From positions 4,104 to 67,759 of the forward strand of contig BDDC01000382.1 in NCBI GenBank assembly GCA_001662425.1: DNA of 63,656 bases, given 5' to 3'. Below the pieces are notes generated by a model. The model ran no database searches, was not told where the DNA came from, and saw nothing but the letters and a program-made list of their open reading frames with translations. Source of the stretch: Chlamydomonas sphaeroides. Lineage: Eukaryota; Chlorophyta; Chlorophyceae; Chlamydomonadales; Chlamydomonadaceae. The first letter of the stretch is position 1. Every line of letters begins with the position of its first letter. The position numbers and the translations under genes are program-made. Of the stretch, positions 26,401 to 41,400 are shown in pieces.

Positions 26401-29400
26401 CCACAATGTCCTAGACACCCACCCAATGCCCTTGCATCATCATGATGTATATGGAGTCTATCAATGCAATACAGCTGCATATGAACATCATTTACATTCA
26501 ACATGAGGGCTGCCACCCACCCGATGCCCAGATCCACACAGGTGCGGCAGCCCGCATTGGCAGCTTGCACAAGAATGGCTTTGATGCACCTGCACATGTG
26601 CGGACATTTCAATTGTCAGCATGGTGGAGCTGTGTTATGTCGGCCCGCACCAACTTCAATCTGTACCGACCACAAATATTATCCTGCAACAACAAAGAAA
26701 GGAAGACATGAAATCTACTGAAGTACAGGTTTGTCACGTCGTCTAGGGCAATGGGCGATTTGCAAATGCCAGGTGTTGATACTCACATTCCATGCGGTGG
26801 TGAAGGTGTCTGATGTGCCGTGTTGCGCATTGCCATGATTGAGGCAAATGTTACGTACACATTGGCGTTAAATGGAAAGATAAAATTTGAGTGACCATTG
26901 CAAGCGCCCACTCGAAGTCGTCATTCCGGCAGACTGCACATACCCAAATCATCTGCACCCGCACCTGTCTGGGGGTAATTATCAAAGTACATCTGCACAT
27001 CGACCAAGCACATAAATGAGCATGATTAACAGCAGCTGGTGGGATATGCGTACCTAAACGCACGACCCTACCTCCCCACAAGATTCAGCACCAGCAACAT
27101 CATTTGGCTCATCTGCAGGAGTGCCGTGCTTGTGCAGTCAGCATCCATACATGCCAAACGAACAAGCATTGTCATTGGACGCATTATTGATGGTCATTTA
27201 TTGTGACATGGTCCTTTCTAGCCTTACGCACTTGGGGCCCAATCCGCCCAGGTAACCTTTGTGCAGCAGCAAATGGAGCAACAGAGCGCATGTATATCAC
27301 AATAATTACAGCATACCCCTGCGTAAAGGTAGCTGCATTGGCACGCATGGTTGTGATCCCACGAGACCCACCTGTGGCCCATGAGACCAGAGCCACACAC
27401 CCCTCTGCATGTAGGTAGCAGCACATGCATTCACTCACTATGTGATGTTGCCCAGGCACAGCAAGCAAGCGTCATGAGCAAACGGCCCGGCCAGTACCAG
27501 TACCAACCTCCGAAGGTGACCGTGTCAAGCCAATCCATATAGAAATGCCTGTGGCACATATAGCAAGCCAGGAACATATTGCTGCGTTATGACAGGACGT
27601 TGGGTATAAACACAACGCAGCTGTTGTCTAACCTGTGGTTGTTGTCAAGCCACGAAACAAATACTTTCGAAGCTGCAGGGGCATGCAGCTCAAGTTAATA
27701 GGGTCATAAACGCATCCCCCGAAATCCAACCTCCCTGCTAGTGACGCCAACCTGCGACATGACGGTTTCATACTCATCGAAAGTCGGGTGGTATGTGAGC
27801 AGGCCCCCACGAGCCCGGCATGTCGTGTCTGCTGCACTATACTGCTGGCTGGATCCGAAGTACTGTTAGGGTAAACCAGAAGTGGACCATGGGAATGTGA
27901 CAGCAGTCAGCGGCACGGCTGGATGGGATCCCAAGAACCACAATCCTCAAACCGACGGCGCCACCGCATTTTGATGCTCCTTACCAGGTATTCGGCATCA
28001 CGCCATGTAAACCGATAACTGGGTTCTTGGCCTTGTGGGGTAGTGGTAGGTGGCAGCGGCGTGTAGGGAAGCAAAGCGCCTGCTGAGGGCTCAAGGCTGA
28101 GTCCCGGCCACACTCCTGCAGCAGCCTTGCACACAAAGGCAAGCCCTGCTGAAGTGCACGGCACTAGCTGTACACGGGGCAAGCTGGCAGTTCCCTTGGG
28201 GCTCAGCATGCCGCAGAGGCCCGAGCCGCCATCCACTGCAGCCTGCTCCGCAACACTGTCCGGAAGCGCCCATGTGGAGAGCCGTGTTGCTCGGGTGCCC
28301 TGCACAGAATTCGATGACGCACACCGAGTGATGCGTGGTTGTCTGGCATGCGCGCGCATGCATATGTGCATCAAGCAACTCAAGGAGGATGCATGAACAC
28401 ATGCATATGTCCATCAGCTCAAGGAGGATACATGCATGCATATGAGCATCAACTCAAGGAAGATGCATGCATGCATATGTGCATCAATTCAAGGAGGATG
28501 CATGCATGCATTCCATGCGGGCTACATCCTGCCTCACCGTGTTTGTCCGCCACGACCCACGACTCGCCTCCCACACGAGGCCCTGCAAGACATTGTGATG
28601 GATGCCAGTGGCGTGCCATGGACTATGTGTAGGTTGGTCCGGAGACACATTTCCATTCATGACCCACCGTCCACACGGGCTCGCCAAACTTGAGTTGCTG
28701 CAGCCATGCCACCACAGCGGCCTCCTCGGCAGCGCCTAGCAGCCACAGAAGGTCGTGGCCCTGCAAGGCCATCCGCTTTGGGTGACATGAAGGCCTGATA
28801 GGCTCATGTCGAGTCCATGTTTCTTGCCTTGGATGAACAAATCTGCTGCGCTGTGAACCAGGACACCGCATGTGCTCGGTACAGCACAACATCCCAGGCC
28901 CCGGTAACGGACGCTGTGCTGGAGAGGCTGAATGTTTGTCCAGATGTGAGGTCTGTGGGCACAATAACACATGGCATGGCGGGCTTAACCATGCATAGGC
29001 GCGGCACAGACATGCAAAACCCAACCCAATGGCTGGAATCCTTGAAACCCGCATGCCCACCTGACAGGCTAGTATCCACCGCAGAGCCTGGGGATCGCGC
29101 ACAGTCAATTTACAGACGGGTCATTATGTATGCAATGTCAAATACCTAGGCAGCGTCGTGCAAGCTTACTTGTCTCGCACACGAAGGCGGGCAGCTCTGC
29201 GCTGCAGCTTGTGGCGTACAGAGCTGCCTTGGTGCTGCTCGCAGCGGCAGTGGGGGGCAGCAGCAGCTGGCCGCAGTTGGGAGGGCCGTACATGTAGTCC
29301 TCAATGTAGGTCACTGTGCCGTTTGACACCAGAGCGCCATTGATCCACCTGAGGCAACATGTGCATACATTGCCAAGATTACCCCAGCCAAGCTGCTGCA

Positions 29401-32400
29401 TGCATCCATACTTTACATCTATGTGCAGGAAGGCGCCCCAGCCACAGCAGAACACACATGTACCCACACGCAAGGTGCTCGCTCGCTGATGCCGTGCTGC
29501 GTACACCAATGCCTACCTGTACGTGTCGGCTTGGGCTAGGTACATGCCGACCCACAGCCCTTGGTCTCTCAGAAGCTGCAGCTCGCCAGGAGAAAGATTG
29601 TACTGCAGAAGGCGAATCAGGGTGTCAACCGCATCAGCGGCCTCCAGCGTTGCCAGGTGGCCTCCTTGCGCTTGGCATGTTCGCCTGGCTAACTCCCAAG
29701 TTGCTGAGGCTAGCACCAGGCGATACTTGGAGTCTCCAACGAGGGACACCAATCGTGGGGTTTGTGTTTCTGCAGTAATACAGGATATGGGTGTATGTAC
29801 AAGGCCCAGCTCAAATACATACAGCAATCTGCTGCATCCTATCCTGCGCAACCAGTCTCACCAACATATATTGTGCTGGCGCTGAGAAACTTGGGCAGCA
29901 AGGTCTGGACGTGTGTGCCACAGATGCGCTCCACGGCAGCATCCGAGCCGTAATGGAGCACATAACCCGGTCGCCCACTGTTTGCCTGCCAGGACTGAGC
30001 ATTGAGCTGCTGGCCTTGCAGGGCGCGGGCGCATGCGCAGCGGCCGCTTTTGTACCAAACCTGAGGGAAGGCACACGAGCATTGCTAACCAAGGTAGCTG
30101 GTGCGTGGAGGTGAGCAACTGCTACCGATGCACGTGACCTGAGCAGTAAATTGATAACTGCAAGCAGGCTCACCGCCAGTGTTGAAGAAGCGTATGGTGC
30201 AGTGGGCTGAATGGCGCCCAGGCATGTCCGCACACAGGAGGCAGTGCTGCTTGGGCCCAGCACTTGGGCATCCACGGTCTCCAGTCGCGGCACCGACCAT
30301 TCACTGCGGCATTCAACCTGCAGCTCCGCGCCCCCTACATGCATCAGCAGCAGCAAGCCGTCACGCGCAGCAATTTGGGATGAGTTATGCCAGCATGCGT
30401 GATTGCAGTGATAAATGCTCAGACACATGATGTTGGGAGCTCCATCCCTGAAGCGACTGTCAAAGGTGGAGTTCGTTGTTGTGCGTGTGGCCAAGCGCAC
30501 CTGCCAGCAGCAGCTCTGCCTTGTCAGGACTACCACACAGCGCACTCCAATAGAGACCCTGTGCCCGTGATGACGTGTCACCAGGGGGCGGCACGCTTCC
30601 CGATACACCTACACACATGTGGTGCCAGCAGGGGCTGGTTGGTGACATTGTGTTCGCACTGGCCCAGCGAGAAGAAGTCATTAAGCGGCACCAGAAAGGG
30701 CAGGGCTGCTGTGTGCAAGCAGATGAAGGAGCAGCCATACATCAGGTCCACCGTCACGCACCCGTCAGTACGGTGCCCAGTGGGCATGATGCAACCCGAG
30801 CAAACGCGGGTAGAGGCGTCGAATCACCCACACACTGGAACATGGGCAGCTCTGCGTGCACAATATCCGTGAGCACACTCGTGTTCTTGCTTAACTGGGC
30901 TGCGTCAGTGCCGCCTCTAGAACATGTTGCTGTAAAAGCTGCAGCCTGGATCGCTCATGCCTACCCTTCATGCAAATAGGGAAGGCGAGAATGCTGCAGC
31001 TCTCTGCCCTCCAAAAATCACGAGGAAGGCCAAACACCCACAGCGCACAATTTCTCTTGCTGGATGCTGCAGGCTCTCCCAACCGCCAGCGGTGGTACGA
31101 CACAGTGGACTTGTCAGCCCATACCCAGCTGCCCTCGGTGCGGGCGTCAGATGCACCCAGCCACGCAGTTGTGGAGATGTTCCCGCCACGAGTGGCAGAC
31201 CACTCTGCAATCATCGCTTGCAGGTCGTCGGCGTCACTGCGCGAGGTCACAGAGGCAAGGCTCCCGCCCTGCACATGGTCAGAGGGGAACATGCAGGTCA
31301 GACCCTGAGACGGATGCATGCGTGATACTTCAGCAACCACAGTCAAGCAACATGTACCACTCATTCACCTGCTGCTGGCACCAGGTATGTGCGCTGTCCC
31401 ATGACAGGTAGACATTGAAGAGCATGTAGACTCTGTCCTTGAGACTGATGGTGGCTGGTGGCAGCACGTTCTGGTATGCAGGAGGCTGCACGCCAAATCG
31501 GCGCCGGCATAGGAACCGCAGTGCAATATCGCAGCCTGTGGCCTTGAGGTCGCCTGGGCCCGCCTTCTTGCCATCAGAGAAGGCAAGCTCCATAGCCCCG
31601 CAATTGGCACCGTTGCCGGGAGATGCCTGGGCCCATGCATACTGGAGGGTTGTGTCGGTAGCTGTCAACCAGCGGTTGCCCTCATACTTGGCTCCAATCC
31701 AGATGCTGATTGTTCGCCGAGGGTAGCTGCCGTTGGCCCAACCAACGAGCAGATCCTCGACTGCGGTGATCTCCTCCTTGCTGTTCAAGTTGGCCAGAAC
31801 CCCGCCATGTGCCTGACATTGATCAAAACATGCACGGCACCAGCAAGCATGCATGCACATATATCATGCATTGCTCGTGTTTCATTAGTTTCATGTTCCG
31901 CCAATTCGCTTAACAACGTCAATGCCCACCATGCAGAAGCTGTGAGCCGGCCGGAATGGGGATGCAATGTCAAACAGTAAGAGCTCGTCACCGTTTACAA
32001 GTTGCACCAAGGCCGCTGGGCGGGCTGAGCGGGCGACAGCAGCCTCAAGGGGAGCTTCCCGGGTCTGTAAGCTCCTGCCCTGGGCTGCACTGCTGCTGCT
32101 TGCCGAGAGTGACCGGCGGCAGAGCGGGCGAGCCAGAGCAACGGTGTGAGCTGAGCTTGTGCACTGCCGTCGGCGGAATGATACGTCAATACTCAATGGG
32201 GTTCCACCAGCAACGCGGAGGGTGCTACATGACTCGGGCGCCACCAGCCCTACAGCGCAGCCAGGTGGAGCACACATGTTATGATGAAGATGCTGCATGT
32301 AACGTCGTAGATATTGGATATCTGTAATGACAATCATCCAGGACTTGCCTTGCACGCGGTACAGAGCAATTGAGTAGCGATCTTGTGCGTAGCCACCACA

Positions 32401-35400
32401 ATTCTGCGGTGTGTGTTGGGATAGTCAATCATCTGGTCCATAACCCTCAGCACGTGGCCAGGCACATGAGCTGAAGGCGCTTTTCATTGTGCCTCACCTG
32501 CTTGATATCACCACCGCACGGTATGGCATCATCATTTGTGCACCCATCACTGAGTCCATAGCTCACAGCCGTTTCCTGTGAATGCCCATGGATTTGTGTT
32601 CCATCCGCTGCCTGTCCAGGCACACGGGCATGCTTGCACATACCTCGTTTCTCCCCCCCAAGCATCGACCTGCGGCCAGACACTCAAGTAGTAGTTGTGG
32701 TTGTGTGTGCCTAGCATGTGCACTGCATTTTTAACTCACTTTGTTGAACTGCATATACTTTTTTTCCTGAAAGGTCAAGGCGTACAGAAACGGTACATTT
32801 TAGAGACTTTCCGCAGTTGCCGGCTGCATGCTACATGCCTCTACCTTGTTGGCGCGCAACTGCACCACATAGCTGAGGCGTCATGGCAGCCTACAGGTGA
32901 TAAAGAGCATTCAGTGGTTAGATGTGAGCCGCACCCACAATGCTCTTGCCTGTTACTCCTGTGTACAAACTGGCGACTCACATCCACACTCAGTTCATCT
33001 GGAAGTGCGTTCCCTCGGTTTGGCTCATTGTCTTTGTAGCATCCAATCTTCAGATCAGGCACAAGCCCTGTGTTGTGAAGACAGACGTCTCATCACCCAA
33101 CGAGATGCGTCACATAACACACCGGGCAGGCTTACCCGTCCACGGCAGGCCAAACACACGGAACTCTGCCACTGCAGGGTTCCTGCCAAAAATCTGTAGC
33201 ACCACCCATGTGCCGTACGCAGGTGGGTCGGGCATGATTGTGACTACTTGGCCGTCTGGGGCACCCATGCGAGGAGAGATGCCATGTGTTGTGGTTGTTA
33301 TCAGTGAGCAGCAGGCAGGGTGCTGTGAGCCCCAAGGAATGCTGCTGCCCAGGCCTACCGATGTACTTAGCATCCCCTTGACGCCACACAACGGGGTTTC
33401 TGTCCATCATGCTTGCATCGTTGCTGTTGGCCAACGACTGGTTGCCTGCAGGGCACCCATTCAGGCAAGCAGATGCGTGGGAGCATTGTGTAATCCAACA
33501 TGACGTGCTTTTGCGACAAAGTGTTCTCACCAACACGAAGTACAGCATTCAGAAACCTGTGCAGGAAAGGAACATGCAGACATGCACGTTTGGGACAGGC
33601 CACATGCAAAAGGTGTGCCGTCCTCTCCATGTCGCACCTTTCTGGTGTGCAACAATCCCCCCGCATCACCACCTCTACACGCTCAACCACAGATACCACC
33701 GAAAGAAACACGGACAACCACGGTTGACCTGGATTAGGATAAAAGCAAACCGAGTTAAGCGAAAAGTGTGCTCAAACTTGCTTAATTTAGTAGCATGGCG
33801 CTACTCATGCAGGGGAGGGTGTGAACGCACCGTCGTCGCTGGAAGCATGCCAGAATGTGTCAAGCGCTCCATCGAGTGCTCGTGTGGCATTGAAAAGGTG
33901 AGGGGTGCTGTACATGGATGACGCATACACGTGTCGTTGCCTGTGGTGGTGACGTCACCGGTCGATGGCAGCAAGCAGTCACACTGTTCACATACAGTAG
34001 TCGTCCACCACTGTTGCACTCAAGAAACCCCGCCCGCCAGCCCCTTGATGCGCACCGGTTCAAGGCCATATTGTAGGCAGGCGTGACGATGCCGGGGTCC
34101 CCATCAGCAGGGCAGCACAGCATGATCAGCTGGTTGAGACCCGTGTCCTGGGGTTTGTGCGGGTATGTGTATCTCGCTTGCTTCAGTAGGCAGAATTGAG
34201 GTCGTGGGCAGAGGTACATAGAAGCCTCACATCACCGCGGTCATCAAGGGGAACCTGTGTACGAGCTCTGAAGCCGCAGACAAAATAGTTGTCCTGTAAA
34301 TGCGGGTTTCGTTGCGCTTGGCATGGTGAGCATGACGGGGCAGGACGGATGCAAGCAAGTGTATGCCCATGTGAAGTAGTGCCTGCCAACACGTACCAGA
34401 CATTGTGTTTCATTCAGCTTTATTCCAACCGCCTCTGTCGGCCGTGCGTAACTCCCGTAGCTGCACGCATGAAGCGTTTACAGTCAGTATGTATGCGTCC
34501 TTGAACGGGAACGTGTAGCGTGTTTTGACAGGAGCACACATGCGGCTGTCTTACTAGCACGCGAGAGCCACATGCGTGATTCCCATCTGATCACCACTGC
34601 TGCCGAAGCCGCCCCAGACCTGCCGGGGTTGATGCAACCATGGTATCAGTACTTCCAGCACTTGCTTTGCTGGCATGCAAAGGAGCAAGGCTGGCCTGCA
34701 CGTTTTGCAACCCCACCTCAATGCCTCGTGCATAGTTGTGCAGTGACTTGGATGAGTCGCAGTAGCTGCTAGGCAGCATGATTGACACGGTGGGATCACT
34801 ACTGCAGATGATTGCTACTTGCTAACAAGCTACCCTGCCATGCCTCAGATCTTTTGCTGCCTACCTCCAGCTCGTGTCCGACCCGGTATCTGACCAGGCA
34901 GGACCGCTGCGAATGGTGCTTGTGGCGGGCCCGCTGCCATCAGCCATGGCCCCGTTGCCGCACCACAGGGACATGGAAAGCACGCCAAGGCGATCCGGCT
35001 GTCCGTTTGGCAGCATATCTGTGCCGGCATCGCCGTCTGTTCTTAGCCTGATGCCCCGCACGTACTGCCCAACTGGGCACAGTGCATCCTCGTAGAAAAC
35101 CCCTTGTGTTGAAATGTAGGGCAGATGGTGGCGTGCAATGGTTGGGCGCCCAAACGAAGACCACGTCAGCGTGCTTGGCACACGCCTGACATCATCAACC
35201 GAGTATACCCAGTTGCCCCTACGCGGAAGTACAAAAGCAAGCAAGCTGCTCTTAAATAGGAATGTGAGGACAGCCGGCAGGACAGGCCACCGCCAATGCC
35301 GGGCATTCACTTGCCTGCTTGGGCGGTCATTTGCCCCAAACCACACATGTACGACATCACTACGCCTGTTGCGACTGCCAAAGCGCTCTGTGATCATCCG

Positions 35401-38400
35401 GCTAACCTACATAGCGGTGGAGTTGAGAGTGACCCTTGGTTGTGCTCTGCAGCTCGGATGGGTGGGCAACAAGAGGCCTCTGACGGAGACACTGCCATGC
35501 ATGCTTGCTTGCCCTCACCCTGGTGCTCTCGTCTTGGGGCTTTGCAAACCAGGCCAGAGATCCTCCACCCTGCTCCTGGCACAGTGTCTCCGCGCCCTCA
35601 AAGTCAGTCAGGACGTCGTATAGCGCATAGTGCTCCTGCAAGTCCACAAACTGCGCCGCTGGGGTGATGCTGCCGCCCAGGCGTTTGAGCAGCGTGCGAG
35701 CGCATAGTGGTCGAGCCCAAGAGCCACGGCATGGTGCGTCACGCCAGCCCAGGATGGGGGTGCTGTCGCTGACAAGAACGCCTATGGCGCACTCCTCGCG
35801 ACCGCCTGCAGCAGTGGCCCCGCAGCCAACGCAGATGTCTCCTTGCATGTTGGATCGACATCGCAGTCATTGGCCAGCCCTTGGTGTGGACCGACCCTTA
35901 CCAGGAACGCTAATCGAACTGGTTGTGTCGTAGCCAGCCAGATTGCCTTCACTTGGCTGGCCGGGAAGCCATGTAGAAATCTCAGCGACTGCATCGCTTG
36001 GGTTCCAGCGCCAGAGGCCAGCTTCGTTGGGGCTGGTCCCCAGGCCCAGCCATGCCTCGATCTGGTCACCGGGCACCAGCTGGCGTGAAAGCCGAGCTGA
36101 CAGGCTGGTCAGCAGGACGTTAAGGTTGCGTGTTGTCTCAGGGCTTGGTAACTCAGCGAGAGTGCCGCCGAGCTCCTCGCAAAGGCTCTGGGCTCTCGGC
36201 TTATCAAAGAAGCCATCATAGATAGACAGCACTGTCTCGCCCATGTTGACGACTCTTGACACGAGCGGTGTCATGCTCTCAATGGCAGCCCGCTCACGGG
36301 TGGTGATGCTGTTGGCCTGGCGGCGGCAAGCAACTCTCTGCTGCACGTTGCAGCCAATGTCGGCCTGCCCACTTGTCTTGACGGAGGTGCTTGTGGAAGC
36401 TGTGATAGCATCAATGATGGTGCAGTAGCGTCCCTCATTGCTTCGGGTAGGAGGTGACCCTGCAAGCGCGGCAGCATGGCAAGTCATATGTGCCATTATG
36501 CAGGCCTTCTTCCTGATAGGCGCCACATGCTGCTGTCCAGGCATGCAAAAAAGCAAGGCCTATCGTGGAAGTACATACACAATTTCACGCACCTGGGGCC
36601 CACCGGTAGTTGATGGGGTTTGTGACCGCAGGTGAAAGTGGTGTGGGGCCGCTTGTCTCCGAGAACATGAGAGTGGTATCAGGATATCTGCAGGCAAAAT
36701 ACGGCATGATGTGTTGATGGCTGGGTACCATCACTTGAGATCAGCTTGTATATGCTCACACCCTACCTCCAGTTGTTATCAACCTCAAGGACACAGATCG
36801 ATGCTGCCGGTGTGCTACACGCCACGTCCACCCACTTGTATGTGCAGCTGCGATCAGTCAGGTGTATGTGCAGCACAGGTGAGGGACGCAAGCAGGTGAG
36901 TTGATGGTCATGCGGGGCAACAAGTACGGTATCAACTGCGCAAAGGTATGCTCACTCGGCCCAAGTGCCGCTGGAGCTGCGTGTGCAGTTCAGAAGCACA
37001 GCGGAGCACTGGTTTTCTTGCAGTGGCTGCTCACGAACCCATGGGGCAGCATACACAAATGGCTGTCCATCGGCCCAGCTCCATCTTCCTTGTCCGACTG
37101 CGTGCAACAAAGAGGCCAATAAGATTAACTAGCTTGCTTGGCTGGGGCACAAAAACGTACGCTGGCTGGCGTATGTTACATGCACGCACCGCTGTTGAGG
37201 CCAATATGAAGCAGAGCAGTGCCAATTTGCGGTGTGCCATCATCATCGTCATCCTCTTCAACAGCAAAGTGCAAAGTCCCTAGCACCGCCGGCTGTGATA
37301 GCAGGTACGACGTGATGCTGCCGTACTCGTCATTGCTGCGGATGCTGGCGAGTCCGTTCAAGCCCAGCTGCTGGCACTGCGTGTGGGCATCGGCCCATGA
37401 CAGGCGACCAGTGTAAACTCTGAACTGGCGCCCCTGAAGAAGGTAACTGCCCGTGGCAGTTGTCGCTGCGATCGCAATTCAGCAGTGTCCGTGGTCAGCG
37501 CATTGGGAATGCAGAATGGTTTGGGTGTTGCATGTATGCATGTATGCATACCTCTTTCGCACAAGAACGGGTAGGCGTTGGAAGCGGATGTGCAAGGCAT
37601 ATTGACCCAGGTGTGGGACGAGCACGAGCTTGTTGCCTGGTTGCAGTTGCTGGAGGCCACGGCAACACATTCGCCATGCCCAGCTGCCGGCCGAGCAGGG
37701 CCCCAAGCACTATAGCTGGGGCCATCCGGCAATCCGGCCCAAGCATAGCGGATGGGATCGGTCGTTGCTTGCACACCGAATACCTGCACAACCCATTCAT
37801 ATCGTACACAGCACAGCACGTTGTGCAGCCGTGTGGGTTGTTCCAGCATAGCTCTACCAGGCAATCGTACCTCTAGCTCAACAATCTGCAGGTAAGCGGC
37901 CATGAAAATGGCTCAGAGCTTTAGATGATAAATGGTCTCCTTTGTATAGGTCGCACCTGGAGAGTGCTGTCCTGGGGCCCCAAGCTTGGCTGTCTCGCCA
38001 TGCTCTGCTCAGGAACGTCCATGATATGGTAAATATATAGCTAGCATATTGCTGCAACAATGCAGCATGCGCTTTCGTTGCTGTCGCCCACCTGCAGTGT
38101 CAACCACCTGCAAAGGCGTCAGATAGCAGCAAGAAGCGATAACAAGGGAGATTGGGGTGCGGATGCGTGCTGCATGCCTGAGCATCCCTGGTTTGCTTAC
38201 TGGCCGACGTTGGGAGGTTGGATGACCACATCAGCGACTGCAAGCTGACCAATGCTGGTTGTCGGCTCCTAATGGTATGGGGAGTACGCATCATTAACAA
38301 CCAACGACAACAACCAGCAATGCACACACCGCCTTACTTGCTTCCACACAAGCATGTTCATGCCAATCTTGTCCATGTCCGAGGTGATCCTATGGCGTGC

Positions 38401-41400
38401 ATTGCATAATTGAGTTGTTAGGATGGAGTAATGATATGAGATATCATTGCAACATGATGGGCAGCAGCAAACCGCACGCAGGCAACACCTTACCTGATTG
38501 GCTGGAATCCAATACGCAACTCAATTCCACTGGTTGCGCAGTATGTGAAGTGACCGTTAGAAATTGAAATTGAGATTGAAATTGAGATTGAAATGCAATG
38601 TGGGGCTGCTGGCCCTATGTGAAGACTGCTTTTACCGTGTCCGTGTTGATGATGCATCTCGTTCACGCCGAATTTGGATTGTAACACGTCGGATGACTGC
38701 TGTCTGCTGCAAGTTGACACTCATCCTGCCCGCGGCATCGACGGGTTGCAAATTTGAGGCATATGCTCACTTTGCTTGCCTTGCTTGCCGCCAGCATGCA
38801 CATGCAAACGCACCAAGGGGTGTCTTCGATACTGCTCTTGTAAAAGAAGCGAGTCGCCGTCAGCTCTGTAGTTGCACCGTCCAGTGCAAAGCTCTGTATG
38901 GCGCAGTGACACTACTTGTTTAGTGACTGCAGCAGGATGTATGTGCGCTATGTGACACACACCGGGAGGTAGTCGGCTGACTCGTTGAACACGGATGAGG
39001 CGTATGCCGGGCGTCTGAAGGCCAGGTTTGTGGCCGGGGCCAGAGTGGTTGCCACGCCAAAGACCTGTGCACACACAACAATAGTGTCCCTGCCCCCTTC
39101 CGCAAATTCCACGTACCATATTACGCAGAGCGCATACCTGCACTTCAGTCACCTGCACAAGCAGTTGTGAAGGGTTGAGCTGTCTGCAGAGATTCTATGG
39201 CATGGCTGCAGACTCCCTGTTGTATCTCACTTGCAAGATGTCCTCCACCGCAAGGGCGTTGACATTCTTTGGCACGAAAGGCGGGGTAAATCAAGTCATT
39301 GACATGTTACGGCACGGTCAACAGGCAAACTTCCACCCTCCTGCTTCCTAGCCAGCAAAGAATACAATACGGCCACATACACAAGCAAACACTAAGCGGC
39401 ACTGCAGGGTGATTTTGACGCGACCCACCTGGATGGTGACCCAGCTGCGAAGGCATGGGGTGCAAATACTCACTAGACACAAAACGTAGCTGCAGATTGC
39501 AGTGCACCTAGACCCAGTTTAGTCACCTGCCCAGTGCTGGGGTGTCCAGGGCAATCACGGTAGACGCCCCATTCGATAAGCTGAGGCTATCTGAGGACCA
39601 GACGAGTTGGTTTGCAGTAAGTCTAGGCCGGTCCCAGTGGCTTGTTATTGGCATATCCCCTGTGGATGAAGACAACAAGCAAGAAAGTGCGTTACCACCC
39701 TGGTGTGCGTCCGCCTTGGCATGCAACTTTCGTTGAAACATTGAGCACATGACGTCTGCTCAACCGTACCAATGCGTATCTCAACGCCTGATGTTTGAGA
39801 CGCACAGCAGTCCAGACGCCACCTGCCATACCATGTGCGACGCAAGGTGCGTGGCACCCACTGTATGCATACCGTGCTCCATATGACAATTGATGAGTGC
39901 CTAACAAGTCATGCTGGCTTACCGGACGCGCAATGCACGAACGAGATGCTGGATCTGCAGAGGAGCAAGGATGGTAATCTGGAGTAATGTGCACAATACA
40001 GCATCTTGGCATACCTGCAAATCGATGCTCAGGAACGGGCTGCCGCCGTACACCGTTGACTGTGGCAGGCATGGGCGCACAAGATGACCAGACTTTAGGC
40101 AGCAGCAATACAGGTTGCGTGCAGTGGTAACCTCATAACCTTCCAGTTGTACGCACCATGTAGAACGTGATTTCCTTGGCCCTGGTAGTACGGTGCGTGG
40201 ATGAGATGGGGTCTTTTTATACTGGTCGCTCGCAGCAAGGGGCTCTCGCCTTCATGGCACATACCTCGAGGCACTTTGGTACATTGACTGGAGAGTTGTA
40301 ACAAGAGTTTGAGGCACCGTGCTGTATGTAAGCAAGAAAAAATGTTCTGTACAGTCTTCTGCCCGCACTTACCTGAGCATTGCTCTGGATCATTCCACGT
40401 GACAAGGTTGGGACACACACGGCGGGCAGCGCAAACAGGCATCAGGCACATTGCCAAGGATCTCCGTCCCACACACGGCCTGCCCTTTTCTAGTTGAAAG
40501 ACGTGTTGTCACAACTAGCACGTGCTTGCGCACCTCATCACCTGCAGGCATACAAGACGTGCGCCAGCAGTTGCCGTGCATACACACGCATTTACACATA
40601 CATGCAGCAGGACACATGCTGTGCACGCACCATCGACTGCCAATCCAGGAGAAAATGGGCTGCTGGGGTACGGAAGGCTGCTACCGAAGGCGCTCTGATG
40701 ATAATTGTTACAAGTCATGTGCACAACGTTATTGATTAACTTGAACCGAGCTGGCAGGCATGCAGCAGGAGGGCCGGTGCGGTACCCGGTATGTGCCCAG
40801 GTGAACCGCCAGAGAAGATGCACGCACTCACCTTGCGTAGGGCCACATTGGGCAGGCCCCAGACCTACGCAAGGGGATGCCCGGTCGACTTCAGCTACAG
40901 ATGCTGCACATGTGTACTGGGCGGGGCGGCAATGGTGCGATGCATATGCATGCATGCTTGCTTGCGAGATAGGTGCACCTGAAACTCGCTCAGCTCCAAC
41001 GATCCAGTGCCTGAGAGCGAGATTGTGGCATAGCTGCAAGGCAGCAATGTTGGAATATGTGTCGACATTGTCAGCATGGGATTATTGTGTTGATATGTAC
41101 CATACACACGCCCCACCGTCCGTATGCTGGAGAGGTTAAGTCGACTTCGATGGCCTGGTTGCGAGAATACAGCACCCCTGCCTGCTGCTCCCAAACACGC
41201 CTGGCCATATTAACACATTGCGTGTCAGTACGATTGCAACCCTTGCTTAAAAGATTGCAACACAGGACTTACTCGTTGCTGGCAAGGTCTGCAGCTTTCT
41301 CAACGTGGTTGAAGCCGACACGGATCTGTCCCCCAACAAAGCCCTGCATGGGTTGATGATAAACACCCACAAAGTAATGCCGAGTCTTTAGCACATTGCC

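Noticed and set aside
28359..28510. Regularly spaced repeats that could suggest a CRISPR array
   Set aside because: The units are adjacent, imperfect and without unique spacers, and lie in a eukaryotic intron.
37031..37267. Signal-peptide-like start on the minus strand (MMMAHRKLALLCFILAST)
   Set aside because: It overlaps the CTLD G exon in another frame; the CTLD frame has the domain motifs and continues across splice sites.
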